Positions 1 to 7,229 of a stretch of 64,000 nt of DNA are shown in pieces; position 1 is the first letter of the stretch, and every line of letters begins with the position of its first letter. This stretch comes from Flavobacterium orientale (lineage in GTDB: Bacteria > Bacteroidota > Bacteroidia > Flavobacteriales > Flavobacteriaceae). The notes under the pieces were generated by a model. It had not been told where the DNA came from and ran no database searches. It saw only the letters and a list, made by a program, of their open reading frames with translations. The position numbers and the translations under genes were made by a program. The stretch is taken from assembly GCF_014638005.1 (NCBI RefSeq), contig NZ_BMFG01000010.1:54646-118645 (forward strand), written 5' to 3'.

Positions 1-2
1 CA

Positions 3-857
3 AATTGGTCTTTCCAACAAAAATTGACTGTTCCTTTAACTACAGAATTAGGCCTAAAATTTGAAGTTCAAGGAAATTTATTAGTAGCAATAGATGCTTT
101 AGATGCTCATCACACATTTACCTATAACAATTCTTGGATTCTCAGCGATTCAACTTTATATATCGGAAACTTAGAATATGACTTAAGAGACTTTGTGCTT
201 GATGGAGAACGACTCTATATTACAGCTGTATCTCCAATGAATCCGACGGATAATGCAGTTTTGATTCTAAATAGAGTGAATAATACTTGGGTTTTTGAAC
301 CTGGTGTTGATGGTAATTTTAACGACTTTTATATAGGTAAAATTGCGGTTTCCGGCACTCATATGTTAGTAGGTTATCAAAATTACATATTCCAAGTAGA
401 AAGAAAATTTCCAATACGGTACTACAAAAAAATTTCAAATAGCTGGGTTTTACAAACCACTTTCTATGGCGAAGGTGCCGCAGGATTTGATGACTATTTT
501 GGAAATAGTATAGCCATGCAGGATGCTGAAATTTTAATCGGAGCTCCCGAAGAAGGCATTGCTCTTTCAACCGGCAAAGCATATGCCTTTAACTTAAATT
601 TGTTAAGCGTTTCTTCCTTTGAAAAAAACAACATTGTGGTTTATCCAAATCCAACCGTAAATAACATTTTATTTGAAAATCAAACTTTACTTGAAGTGGC
701 TCAATATGAACTTTTCTCCAGTTCAGGAAAATTAATCACTTTATCTTCAAAAGATTCGTCATTTATTTCTTTAGAAAATCTTCATTCCGGTATTTATATA
801 CTGAGAACCACTTTTGAAAACGGCTCTTTTGAAAACCATAAAATTATTAAATATTAG
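3..857 (+). CDS. Secreted FG-GAP-like protein with type IX sorting domain (5' end outside window)
   Basis: The reading frame is open to the left edge (codons reading NWSFQQKL precede the first TTG at 24), so the gene starts upstream of the window. The visible part holds FG-GAP-like beta-propeller sequence (a W-FQQKL strand at the very start, and a DYFGNS...LIGAPEEG...GKAYAF blade about 90 residues before the end). The last ~75 residues form a type A C-terminal sorting domain: VVYPNPTVNNI near its start and GIYILR...HKIIKY at the end. Family knowledge: such domains direct export through the type IX system and are cleaved at the surface. Likely a secreted or surface-attached protein of unknown ligand. 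It is followed by a 125-bp gap and then serC, so it is probably not part of the serine operon. Confidence 0.85.
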   Translation, partial: NWSFQQKLTVPLTTELGLKFEVQGNLLVAIDALDAHHTFTYNNSWILSDSTLYIGNLEYDLRDFVLDGERLYITAVSPMNPTDNAVLILNRVNNTWVFEPGVDGNFNDFYIGKIAVSGTHMLVGYQNYIFQVERKFPIRYYKKISNSWVLQTTFYGEGAAGFDDYFGNSIAMQDAEILIGAPEEGIALSTGKAYAFNLNLLSVSSFEKNNIVVYPNPTVNNILFENQTLLEVAQYELFSSSGKLITLSSKDSSFISLENLHSGIYILRTTFENGSFENHKIIKY

Positions 858-982
858 ACACCTAACTTTTCAACTACAACGTTTTTGTTAATAACCTATA
901 ATAAATACTACCCTTAAACAAAGTACATTTAGAAGTGAATTTCAGAAATTTGCATTTCAATCTTTGATATCAATTTTCCGTA

Positions 983-2053
983 ATGAAAAAACACAACTAT
1001 AGTGCAGGTCCTTGTATTTTACCACAAGAAGTATTTGAAAAATCCGCTCAAGCCGTTTTAAATTTTAATAACTCCGGGTTATCCATTTTAGAAATTTCAC
1101 ACAGAAGTAAAGATTTTGTTGCTGTGATGGATGAAGCAAGAGCTTTGGCTTTGGAACTTTTAGGTTTGGAAGGAAAAGGTTACCAAGCGTTGTTTTTACA
1201 TGGAGGTGCCAGTTTGGAGTTTTTAATGATTCCTTACAACTTAATGAAAGTTGATGGAAAGGCGGCCTATTTAGATACAGGAACTTGGGCAAATTCAGCC
1301 ATTAAAGAAGCTAAATCTTTTGGTGAAACCGTTATAGTTGCTTCATCCAAATCAGAAAATTATAACCATATCCCAAAAGGATATGTTGTTCCAACGGATG
1401 CTGATTATTTTCACTGTACTTCCAACAATACCATTTTTGGCACACAAATGAAAGAATTTCCAAACCTAAACATGCCGATGGTTTGTGATATGAGTTCGGA
1501 TATTTTTTCGAGAACATTAGACTTTTCAAAATTTGACTTAATTTATGCCGGAGCTCAAAAAAATATGGGGCCAGCCGGAACAACACTAGTAGTTGTTAAA
1601 GAAGATATTTTAGGAAAATCAGGTAGAACTATTCCTAATATGTTAGATTACAAACAGCATATTGAGAAAGAAAGTATGTACAACACCCCAGCAGTGTTTC
1701 CTGTTTATGCTTCGCTTTTAACGCTACAATGGTTAAAAAACTTAGGTGGTATTGCTGCTATTGAAAAAATAAATCAAGCTAAAGCCAATTTATTATATTC
1801 TGAAATCGATCGTAATCCCTTGTTTAAAGGAACTGCAGTAGCAGAATTCAGAAGTAACATGAACGCCACCTTTTTATTGAATGATGAAGCACATGCTCCA
1901 TTATTTGATGCTATGTGTAAAGAAGCCAGAATTTCAGGATTACCAGGTCATCGTTCTGTTGGCGGCTATAGAGCATCAATGTATAACGCATTGCCATTAG
2001 AAAGTGTGCAAGTGTTAGTTGATGTAATGAAGGAATTGGAGAGTAGAAGTTAG
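983..2053 (+). CDS. serC: Phosphoserine aminotransferase
   Basis: PLP enzyme converting 3-phosphohydroxypyruvate plus glutamate to phosphoserine, the second step of serine synthesis; in many bacteria it also serves vitamin B6 synthesis. Length (356 residues) matches the family. The N-terminus KHNYSAGPCILP is the typical SerC opening, and the PLP-binding lysine is K193 in AGAQKNMGPAG. HRSKDF near residue 40 and the C-terminal GHRSVGGYRASMYNA substrate-binding segment are present. It is followed 102 bp later by serA in the same direction, so serine synthesis steps 1 and 2 are adjacent, in the reverse of pathway order. The intergenic space carries a 7/8-base repeat element (separate entry). Confidence 0.97.
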   Translation: MKKHNYSAGPCILPQEVFEKSAQAVLNFNNSGLSILEISHRSKDFVAVMDEARALALELLGLEGKGYQALFLHGGASLEFLMIPYNLMKVDGKAAYLDTGTWANSAIKEAKSFGETVIVASSKSENYNHIPKGYVVPTDADYFHCTSNNTIFGTQMKEFPNLNMPMVCDMSSDIFSRTLDFSKFDLIYAGAQKNMGPAGTTLVVVKEDILGKSGRTIPNMLDYKQHIEKESMYNTPAVFPVYASLLTLQWLKNLGGIAAIEKINQAKANLLYSEIDRNPLFKGTAVAEFRSNMNATFLLNDEAHAPLFDAMCKEARISGLPGHRSVGGYRASMYNALPLESVQVLVDVMKELESRS

Positions 2054-2152
2054 AAAATAAAGTATAGAAAATAGAAATAAATAAATTTATAAATACGTTG
2101 TCGGAATCTAAGTTACTCAGCAACTCAGAATCTCAGCAACTCAGAATCTTAA
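2051..2152 (+). repeat. Intercistronic heptad/octad repeat element ahead of serA
   Basis: Starting at the serC stop, an AGAAAAT-type stretch (2051-2085) is followed by six tandem 8-base units at 2105-2152. They read AATCTAAG, TTACTCAG, then CAACTCAG, AATCTCAG, then CAACTCAG, AATCTTAA. The last unit ends three bases before the serA ATG. The same two-part order in the same sense orientation lies ahead of cmk, and a reduced form ahead of glgB. The period of 7 or 8 is not a codon multiple, so it is not coding. Possible roles: 5' UTR or mRNA processing element, or slippage-grown spacer. Confidence 0.8.
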
Positions 2153-2155
2153 AAA

Positions 2156-3115
2156 ATGAAAGTATTAGCCAATGACGGAATTTCTCCAAGTGGGATAAAA
2201 GCTCTTGAAAAAGGAGGATTTGAAGTAATTACAACTAAAGTTGCTCAGGAACAAGTAGCCAATTATATCAATGCCAATCAAGTTAGTGTTATTTTGGTGA
2301 GAAGTGCAACCAAAGTAAGAAAAGATATAATTGACAATTGTCCGAGTTTAAAAATCATCGGACGTGGCGGTGTTGGAATGGACAATATTGACGTAGCTTA
2401 TGCTCGTGAAAAAGGTATTCATGTTATTAATACCCCGGCATCTTCTTCAGAATCAGTAGCCGAATTGGTTTTTGCACATTTGTTTTCGGGTGTGCGATTT
2501 TTGCATGATTCCAACAGAAATATGCCTTTAGAAGGTGATGTCAATTTTGACGGATTGAAAAAAGCCTATGCCAATGGAATTGAACTTAGAGGAAAAACAT
2601 TGGGAATTATAGGTTTTGGAAGAATTGGTCAAGCAGTAGCAAAAATGGCCTTAGGTTTAGGAATGCGAGTAATTGCTTCGGACAAATATGTGGGAGAGGC
2701 GGTAATTCGTGTGGATTTTTACAACGATCAATTTATCAATGTTGATATTGTTACAGAACCTATGGAAGATTTGCTGAAACATTCTGATTTTATCACACTA
2801 CATGTTCCTGCTCAAGATGGTTATGTTATTGGAGCTGAAGAATTAAAAACAATGAAAGATAATGTGGGAATTGTAAATGCAGCTCGTGGTGGTGTAATTG
2901 ATGAAGTTGCATTAATTGATGCATTAGATGAAGGAAAAGTGTTATTTGCCGGATTAGATGTTTTTGAAAACGAACCAACACCGGAAATTAAAATTTTAAT
3001 GCATCCAAAAATTTCATTATCGCCACATATTGGTGCTGCTACTGAAGAAGCTCAAGATAGAATTGGTACAGAACTGGCGGAACAAATCATTAGCCTTTTA
3101 AAAACAGAAAAATAA
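2156..3115 (+). CDS. serA: D-3-phosphoglycerate dehydrogenase, short form
   Basis: NAD-dependent oxidation of 3-phosphoglycerate, the committed step of serine synthesis. A Rossmann motif GIIGFGRIGQAV lies near residue 155. The catalytic Arg is in NAARGGVIDE, the Glu in DVFENEPTP and the His in SLSPHIGAAT, as in the D-2-hydroxyacid dehydrogenase family. At 319 residues it ends after the catalytic domain and has no C-terminal ACT domain, so the serine feedback site of the long forms is absent. Another D-2-hydroxyacid dehydrogenase activity cannot be excluded from sequence alone, but the neighbouring serC makes serA very likely. Confidence 0.94.
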   Translation: MKVLANDGISPSGIKALEKGGFEVITTKVAQEQVANYINANQVSVILVRSATKVRKDIIDNCPSLKIIGRGGVGMDNIDVAYAREKGIHVINTPASSSESVAELVFAHLFSGVRFLHDSNRNMPLEGDVNFDGLKKAYANGIELRGKTLGIIGFGRIGQAVAKMALGLGMRVIASDKYVGEAVIRVDFYNDQFINVDIVTEPMEDLLKHSDFITLHVPAQDGYVIGAEELKTMKDNVGIVNAARGGVIDEVALIDALDEGKVLFAGLDVFENEPTPEIKILMHPKISLSPHIGAATEEAQDRIGTELAEQIISLLKTEK

Positions 3116-3182
3116 TACAAAATAGATTGATATTTAGGATATTATTTTATAAATTCGTTAAAATAATTTAAAAGCCTAAGCT

Positions 3183-3743
3183 ATGTTTGAACAATTAACA
3201 CAATTAGTGCAGCAATATGGAAATGAAGCTGTAGTAAAAAACAATGCTATCCCAAACGAATTAAATGATAGCGTAATGAAAGAAACCGGAAGTTCATTAC
3301 TTTCAGGTTTACAAAAAATGGCTTCTGAAGGAAAACTGGAACAATTAGCCGGTTTATTTCAGGGTAACAATGCAGGAGCTTCATCAAATCCGGTTGTAAA
3401 ACAATTGGTAGAACAAGTTTCAGGAAACTTAGGACAAAAATTTGGAATTGATAGTAATACTGCTAATGGTGTAGCTTCAAACATGATTCCTCAAATATTA
3501 GGTTCTTTGATTGGTAAAGCAAAAGATCCTAATGTAAAGGGTTTTGATGTGGCAGATTTAGTGAAAGCAATTTCAGGAGGTTCAGGAAATTCCAGTTTAC
3601 TTGATGCAGTAACCAAATATGGCGGTCAATTTGGATTGGATCAAAATGGAGACGGTAAAGTTGATATGCAAGATGCCATTGCTGCTGTTAGTAAAAAAGG
3701 TGGAGGATTAGGGGGATTATTAGGTAAATTTTTTAAAAAATAA
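3183..3743 (+). CDS. DUF937 domain protein with a terminal EF-hand-like loop
   Basis: 186 residues, no signal peptide. The first half (QQYGNEAV...NELNDSVMKETGSSLLSGLQKMA) and the Gly/Asn-rich middle match the DUF937 family, whose function is not established. Near residues 153-164 there is a DQNGDGKVDMQD loop, a good match to a calcium-binding EF-hand/dockerin loop, and the tail is KKGGGLGGLLGKFFKK. It lies 67 bp after serA in the same direction and is followed by a clear hairpin terminator, so it probably closes the serC-serA transcript. The link with serine synthesis is positional only. Confidence 0.82.
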   Translation: MFEQLTQLVQQYGNEAVVKNNAIPNELNDSVMKETGSSLLSGLQKMASEGKLEQLAGLFQGNNAGASSNPVVKQLVEQVSGNLGQKFGIDSNTANGVASNMIPQILGSLIGKAKDPNVKGFDVADLVKAISGGSGNSSLLDAVTKYGGQFGLDQNGDGKVDMQDAIAAVSKKGGGLGGLLGKFFKK

Positions 3744-3764
3744 ATTTTATTGATATAATAAATT

Positions 3765-3794
3765 AAAATCACCAAGTTTGGTGATTTTTTTTTG
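3765..3794 (+). terminator. Rho-independent terminator after DUF937
   Basis: Inverted repeat AATCACCAA / TTGGTGATT (3767-3775 with 3778-3786) followed by a T-run. It sits 22 bp after the DUF937 stop and ends the serC-serA-DUF937 transcript. Confidence 0.85.
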
Positions 3795-3842
3795 TTGAAG
3801 AATGTCATTTTAAATCGATACTATTTTTTGTATCTTTATACA

Positions 3843-4271
3843 ATGAAAATAAGTTTACTTATATCAGCTTTTTGTTTATTAGTTATTAGTTGTAACTCTT
3901 ATAAATCTAAATCATTTGCTAAAGAACCTACAACAGGAGTAAATGACACCATTCGAATTGCAAATGATGAATTAGAATATGAGGTCATAATTATTGAACC
4001 CGGTTTTAACGCTTGGTTAGCAAGCAGAGCTATGCCTCGCGATTATTATTCTCAATCGTATTTAGAAGCACGAAATAATTTATGGGTAATTGAGTATAAC
4101 AGTAGAGCTCTTCAATCTTCTCGTTATGATCCGAATCTTTATCCAATGCAAATAGATTACAGGCGTGGCATTGATTATGGTTATGAAGTAAACTATATGC
4201 TTTATAATTATTTGGTTTATTTTCAATTGACTTATAAACAAAAACTTGGTGGTTTTCAAGCAAGGTTGTAA
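3843..4271 (+). CDS. Small lipoprotein, DUF6146-like
   Basis: 142 residues from the ATG at 3843. An upstream in-frame ATG at 3792 is rejected because it lies at the terminator and would precede the signal peptide with 17 extra residues. The start MKISLLISAFCLLVISC is a lipoprotein signal with Cys at residue 17. The mature part contains ELEYEVIIIEPGFNAWL, ARNNLWVIEYNSRA and YEVNYMLYNYLVYFQLTYKQKL, which I recognise as a conserved flavobacterial family (DUF6146) of unknown function. A TATCTTTA box at 3831-3838 lies only a few bases before the ATG, so it may or may not be the promoter. Confidence 0.75.
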   Translation: MKISLLISAFCLLVISCNSYKSKSFAKEPTTGVNDTIRIANDELEYEVIIIEPGFNAWLASRAMPRDYYSQSYLEARNNLWVIEYNSRALQSSRYDPNLYPMQIDYRRGIDYGYEVNYMLYNYLVYFQLTYKQKLGGFQARL

Positions 4272-4346
4272 TATTTTAAAACCAATTACTTACTAATAAA
4301 CCCATTTCTAATAACAATAAAACTACTTTAATTACCTGCTTTTTTT

Positions 4347-4667
4347 ATGAAAAAACTTAAAGAACGTTGGGGAATTTCCTCAAATTTTCAATTAGTAATT
4401 ATATTTATCGTATTTGCAATTACAGGATCATTATCTGCTTATTTATCAAAACCGTTTACCAATTGGATTGGTCTTACAAAAGAAAATCTTGGCCATTTTT
4501 ATTTACCAATTCGATTGATTGCTATTTTTCCAATTTATCAAGTTTTATTGGTCTTAACGGGTTTTCTGTTTGGACAATTTACCTTTTTTTGGTGGTTTGA
4601 AAAAAAGATGCTTCGCAGCATGAAATTAGGCTTCATTGCGGAATGGTTTGAAAATAAAAGTAACTGA
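4347..4667 (+). CDS. Small membrane protein, DUF6787-like
   Basis: 106 residues with two predicted membrane segments (about residues 15-37 and 55-82). It begins MKKLKERWGISSNFQL and has an aromatic loop FFWWFEKKMLRSM near the C-terminus. The pattern matches a conserved flavobacterial family listed as DUF6787; no function is known. It follows the lipoprotein gene after 75 bp in the same direction and may be co-transcribed. It ends 14 bp before the stop of the convergent gene at 4682. Confidence 0.7.
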   Translation: MKKLKERWGISSNFQLVIIFIVFAITGSLSAYLSKPFTNWIGLTKENLGHFYLPIRLIAIFPIYQVLLVLTGFLFGQFTFFWWFEKKMLRSMKLGFIAEWFENKSN

Positions 4668-4681
4668 TTCTTAAATTGGTA

Positions 4682-4978
4682 CTACTTTTTATCTTTAATC
4701 AAATAAGTATAAATCCAAGTAATGGTAAAAGTGGGAATAAAATCCAAACCCGGTAGTAATTCTTCAATAAAAACAATTATTCCACCAACGGTTCCAACGG
4801 TTCCTTTGTACATTCGTAGCAAAAGTAATCCGGCAATTGGAGCCCAAATTACATCGGAAAGCGTTCCCAAAACAGGAACCAAATAGGAGAGCATTCCGAT
4901 GCCATCAAAAAGAAGACTTAGAAATAAATCTCTTTTTTTATTTGATTTTGAGGTGTTTTCAACAACTTCTTTTGTCAT
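4682..4978 (-). CDS. Small integral membrane protein, unknown
   Basis: 98 residues with a polar N-terminus (MTKEVVENTSKSNKKRD) and two or three hydrophobic segments (LFDGIGMLSYLVPVLGTLSDVIWAPIAGLLLL, then GTVGGIIVFIEELLPGLDFIPTFTITWIYTYLI). Conserved-looking glycines and prolines suggest a compact helical-hairpin membrane protein. I do not recognise a named family. It lies 43 bp downstream of folE in the same direction, so it may be the last gene of the msrA-folE transcript. Confidence 0.65.
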   Translation of the reverse strand: MTKEVVENTSKSNKKRDLFLSLLFDGIGMLSYLVPVLGTLSDVIWAPIAGLLLLRMYKGTVGTVGGIIVFIEELLPGLDFIPTFTITWIYTYLIKDKK

Positions 4979-5021
4979 CGATAGTATTTTTAATCACGAT
5001 TCAGACAAAAGTAGTGCCATT

Positions 5022-5693
5022 TTATTTATCTTGCTTCATTAAGTTAAAAAAATCATTTCTGTTTTCTTTTTCGTTAAATATTCCTCCATATTGAATGGTT
5101 GAAGTATAACTTGAACTGTCTTTTATGCCACGACTTGACACACACAAATGTTCTGCTTCAACAACTACAATCACATCTTCTGTATCCAAAACAGTTTTTA
5201 ACTCATTGAAAATCTGCATTATCATTCGTTCTTGCACTTGTGGTCTGCGAGCATAATAGTCTACAATTCGATTTAATTTTGATAAACCAATTACTTTTCC
5301 GCTAGAAACATAACCGATATGAGCTTTGCCAATAATTGGTAAAAAATGATGTTCGCATGTGGAATTGAAACTTATATTGGCTTCTACCAACATTTTGTCA
5401 TAATTGTAACTGTTTTCAAAAACCGAAATTTTTGGCTTGTTTGCGGGATTCAAACCGCTAAAAATTTCTTGTATAAACATTTTTGCAACTCTATGTGGTG
5501 TTCCTTTCAAACTATCATCGGTCATATCAAGACCCATTTCCTCCATGATAATTTTAAAATGTTTTTCAATAGTTTCCATTTTTTCTGCATCCGATTTTAC
5601 GAAAGCATCAGGACGCAGCGGTGTTTCGGCAGAAGTCATTTGATGATTATCCCCCAAAAGTTCAATTAATTCTTTTTCAGTTAAAGTATTCAT
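5022..5693 (-). CDS. folE: GTP cyclohydrolase I
   Basis: Converts GTP to 7,8-dihydroneopterin triphosphate, the first step of tetrahydrofolate (and pterin) synthesis; cytosolic toroidal decamer in the family. Zinc ligands are visible as Cys and His in STCEHHFLPIIGKAHIGY and Cys in EHLCVSSRGIKD. The substrate-binding GVAKMF...SGL and VIGLSKLNRIVDYYARRPQVQERM segments are intact. The 223-residue length is normal, with a ~45-residue variable N-terminus. It is transcribed 68 bp behind msrA. Confidence 0.97.
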   Translation of the reverse strand: MNTLTEKELIELLGDNHQMTSAETPLRPDAFVKSDAEKMETIEKHFKIIMEEMGLDMTDDSLKGTPHRVAKMFIQEIFSGLNPANKPKISVFENSYNYDKMLVEANISFNSTCEHHFLPIIGKAHIGYVSSGKVIGLSKLNRIVDYYARRPQVQERMIMQIFNELKTVLDTEDVIVVVEAEHLCVSSRGIKDSSSYTSTIQYGGIFNEKENRNDFFNLMKQDK

Positions 5694-5761
5694 AGCTTTT
5701 TTTTTAATTATTTCAATGCTTCCATATAAGCTGTTCGATAATCGAGGTAACTCTTGGGAAT

Positions 5762-6409
5762 TTATTTTTTCAATCTACTCTTGTAATTCTTTTTGAGCTT
5801 TTCAATCTTAGGAGTAATTACGTAACTACAATAGGATTGGGTTTTATTTAAGTTATAATAATTTTGATGATACTCTTCGGCTTCATAAAATTTTGATGCA
5901 GGAGAAATTCGCGTTACAATTGGTTTTGTAAACGTTTTTTCTGAAGTCATCAAATCAATATAGTCTTCAGAAATTTCTTTTTGTTGGTCATTGTAATAAA
6001 AAATTTCACTTCTGTATTGTGTACCAATATCGTTACCTTGACGGTTTAACGTTGTGGGATCATGAGTAGCAAAAAATATTTCCAATAATTCGCCAAATGA
6101 AATTACTTTCGGATCAAATGTGATTTGAATAGCTTCCGCATGACCGGTTGTTCCAGTACCAATATCTTTGTAAGTGGGGTTTTCGAGTATCCCACCGATG
6201 TAACCCGACACTACTTTTTTTACACCTTCTAATTCCAGAAAAACTGCTTCAGTACACCAAAAGCAACCACCGGCAAGTGTTGCTATTTCTAATCCGTCTT
6301 TTGTTTCCATAACTACAGGTTTGTCTACTACTAAAAAAGTAGTGTTTTTATCTTGTGATTGACACGAAGTTTGTGACACAAGTAACAATAATAAGATATA
6401 CTTTTTCAT
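5762..6409 (-). CDS. msrA: Peptide methionine-S-sulfoxide reductase, lipoprotein form
   Basis: Reduces methionine-S-sulfoxide in proteins. The catalytic Cys is in GGCFWCTEAVF, followed by GYIGG, GHAEAIQITFDP, THDPTTLNRQGNDIGTQYRS and the C-terminal resolving region SYCSYVITPKIEK. The N-terminus is a lipoprotein signal (LLLLVSQTSC), which implies an envelope location, like the lipoprotein MsrB at 61491. A TATATTTG promoter box lies 17 bp upstream of the ATG. Oddity: directly after the TAA the same frame stays open for 17 sense codons (5711-5761) before the next TAA (see findings). Confidence 0.96.
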   Translation of the reverse strand: MKKYILLLLLVSQTSCQSQDKNTTFLVVDKPVVMETKDGLEIATLAGGCFWCTEAVFLELEGVKKVVSGYIGGILENPTYKDIGTGTTGHAEAIQITFDPKVISFGELLEIFFATHDPTTLNRQGNDIGTQYRSEIFYYNDQQKEISEDYIDLMTSEKTFTKPIVTRISPASKFYEAEEYHQNYYNLNKTQSYCSYVITPKIEKLKKNYKSRLKK

Positions 6410-6425
6410 AGCAATTTTTGTTTAA

Positions 6426-6433
6426 CAAATATA
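6426..6433 (-). promoter_or_regulatory. -7 promoter box of msrA
   Basis: The minus strand reads TATATTTG, a perfect match to the Bacteroidota TAnnTTTG element, 17 bp before the msrA ATG. No TTTG -33 element is seen at the usual distance, so confidence is moderate. Confidence 0.5.
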
Positions 6434-6550
6434 GCATTTAATTAAACAATAAATGTAATTTAACGTAACTTTATTATCTATCTTTAAATAATAAAAAACT
6501 ATACCCCATAAAATTCTTCAAAACTTTGTTTCTTTGTGAAAATGAAAACG

Positions 6551-7213
6551 ATGATTCAAATAAAAAATATCCATAAATCTTTTGGTCAGGTGCATGTTCT
6601 GAAAGGTGTCAATTTATCTATACAAAAAGGTGAAATTGTTTCCATTGTAGGATCTTCAGGAGCCGGAAAAACGACGCTTTTACAAATTTTAGGTACTTTA
6701 GAAAAACCTGATAAAAATTTTAATGAGGAACTAGTTATTGACTCTGTTTCCATTTTATCTTTGAATGACAAGGAATTGTCTAAATTTAGAAATTTAAAAA
6801 TCGGTTTTATTTTTCAATTCCACCAATTATTACCTGAATTTACAGCGATTGAAAATGTTTGTATTCCCGGATTTATTGCCGGAAGAAACACAAAAGAAAT
6901 TGAAAAAGAAGCCGAACGTTTATTGAATTATTTAGGTTTGGGCGAACGCATGCATCACAAACCTTCTGAACTTTCGGGAGGAGAACAACAGCGTGTTGCG
7001 GTTGCTAGAGCATTGCTTAACAAACCGGCTGTGATTTTTGCCGATGAACCTTCGGGAAATTTAGATACGGCTTCGGCTCAAAATTTACATGAACTTTTTT
7101 TCAAATTAAGAGATGAATTTGGACAAACCTTTGTGATTGTAACACATAATGAAGAATTAGCTAACATGGCAGACCGAAAACTAGTAATGAAAGACGGACA
7201 AATTATTGAATAA
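6551..7213 (+). CDS. lolD: ABC transporter ATPase, LolD-like
   Basis: ATP-binding subunit of the MacB/LolD type. Walker [13 protein letters not shown]-loop [12 protein letters not shown], signature [14 protein letters not shown], Walker [14 protein letters not shown] and the H-loop THN are all intact. I place the start at the ATG at 6551 ([12 protein letters not shown]), where the conserved domain begins; a GTG at 6536 and an ATG at 6542 in the same frame are alternatives. By family it would energise release of lipoproteins from the inner membrane with LolC/E-type permeases, but no permease gene is adjacent. The next gene, an unrelated membrane protein, begins 16 bp later. Confidence 0.85.
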   Translation: MIQIKNIHKSFGQVHVLKGVNLSIQKGEIVSIVGSSGAGKTTLLQILGTLEKPDKNFNEELVIDSVSILSLNDKELSKFRNLKIGFIFQFHQLLPEFTAIENVCIPGFIAGRNTKEIEKEAERLLNYLGLGERMHHKPSELSGGEQQRVAVARALLNKPAVIFADEPSGNLDTASAQNLHELFFKLRDEFGQTFVIVTHNEELANMADRKLVMKDGQIIE

Positions 7214-7229
7214 TTAATCAAACAAACAG

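Noticed and set aside
858..982. tRNA gene or riboswitch ahead of serC
   Set aside because: No cloverleaf, TTCGAnTC-type arm or conserved riboswitch core is visible; the gap is plain AT-rich text.
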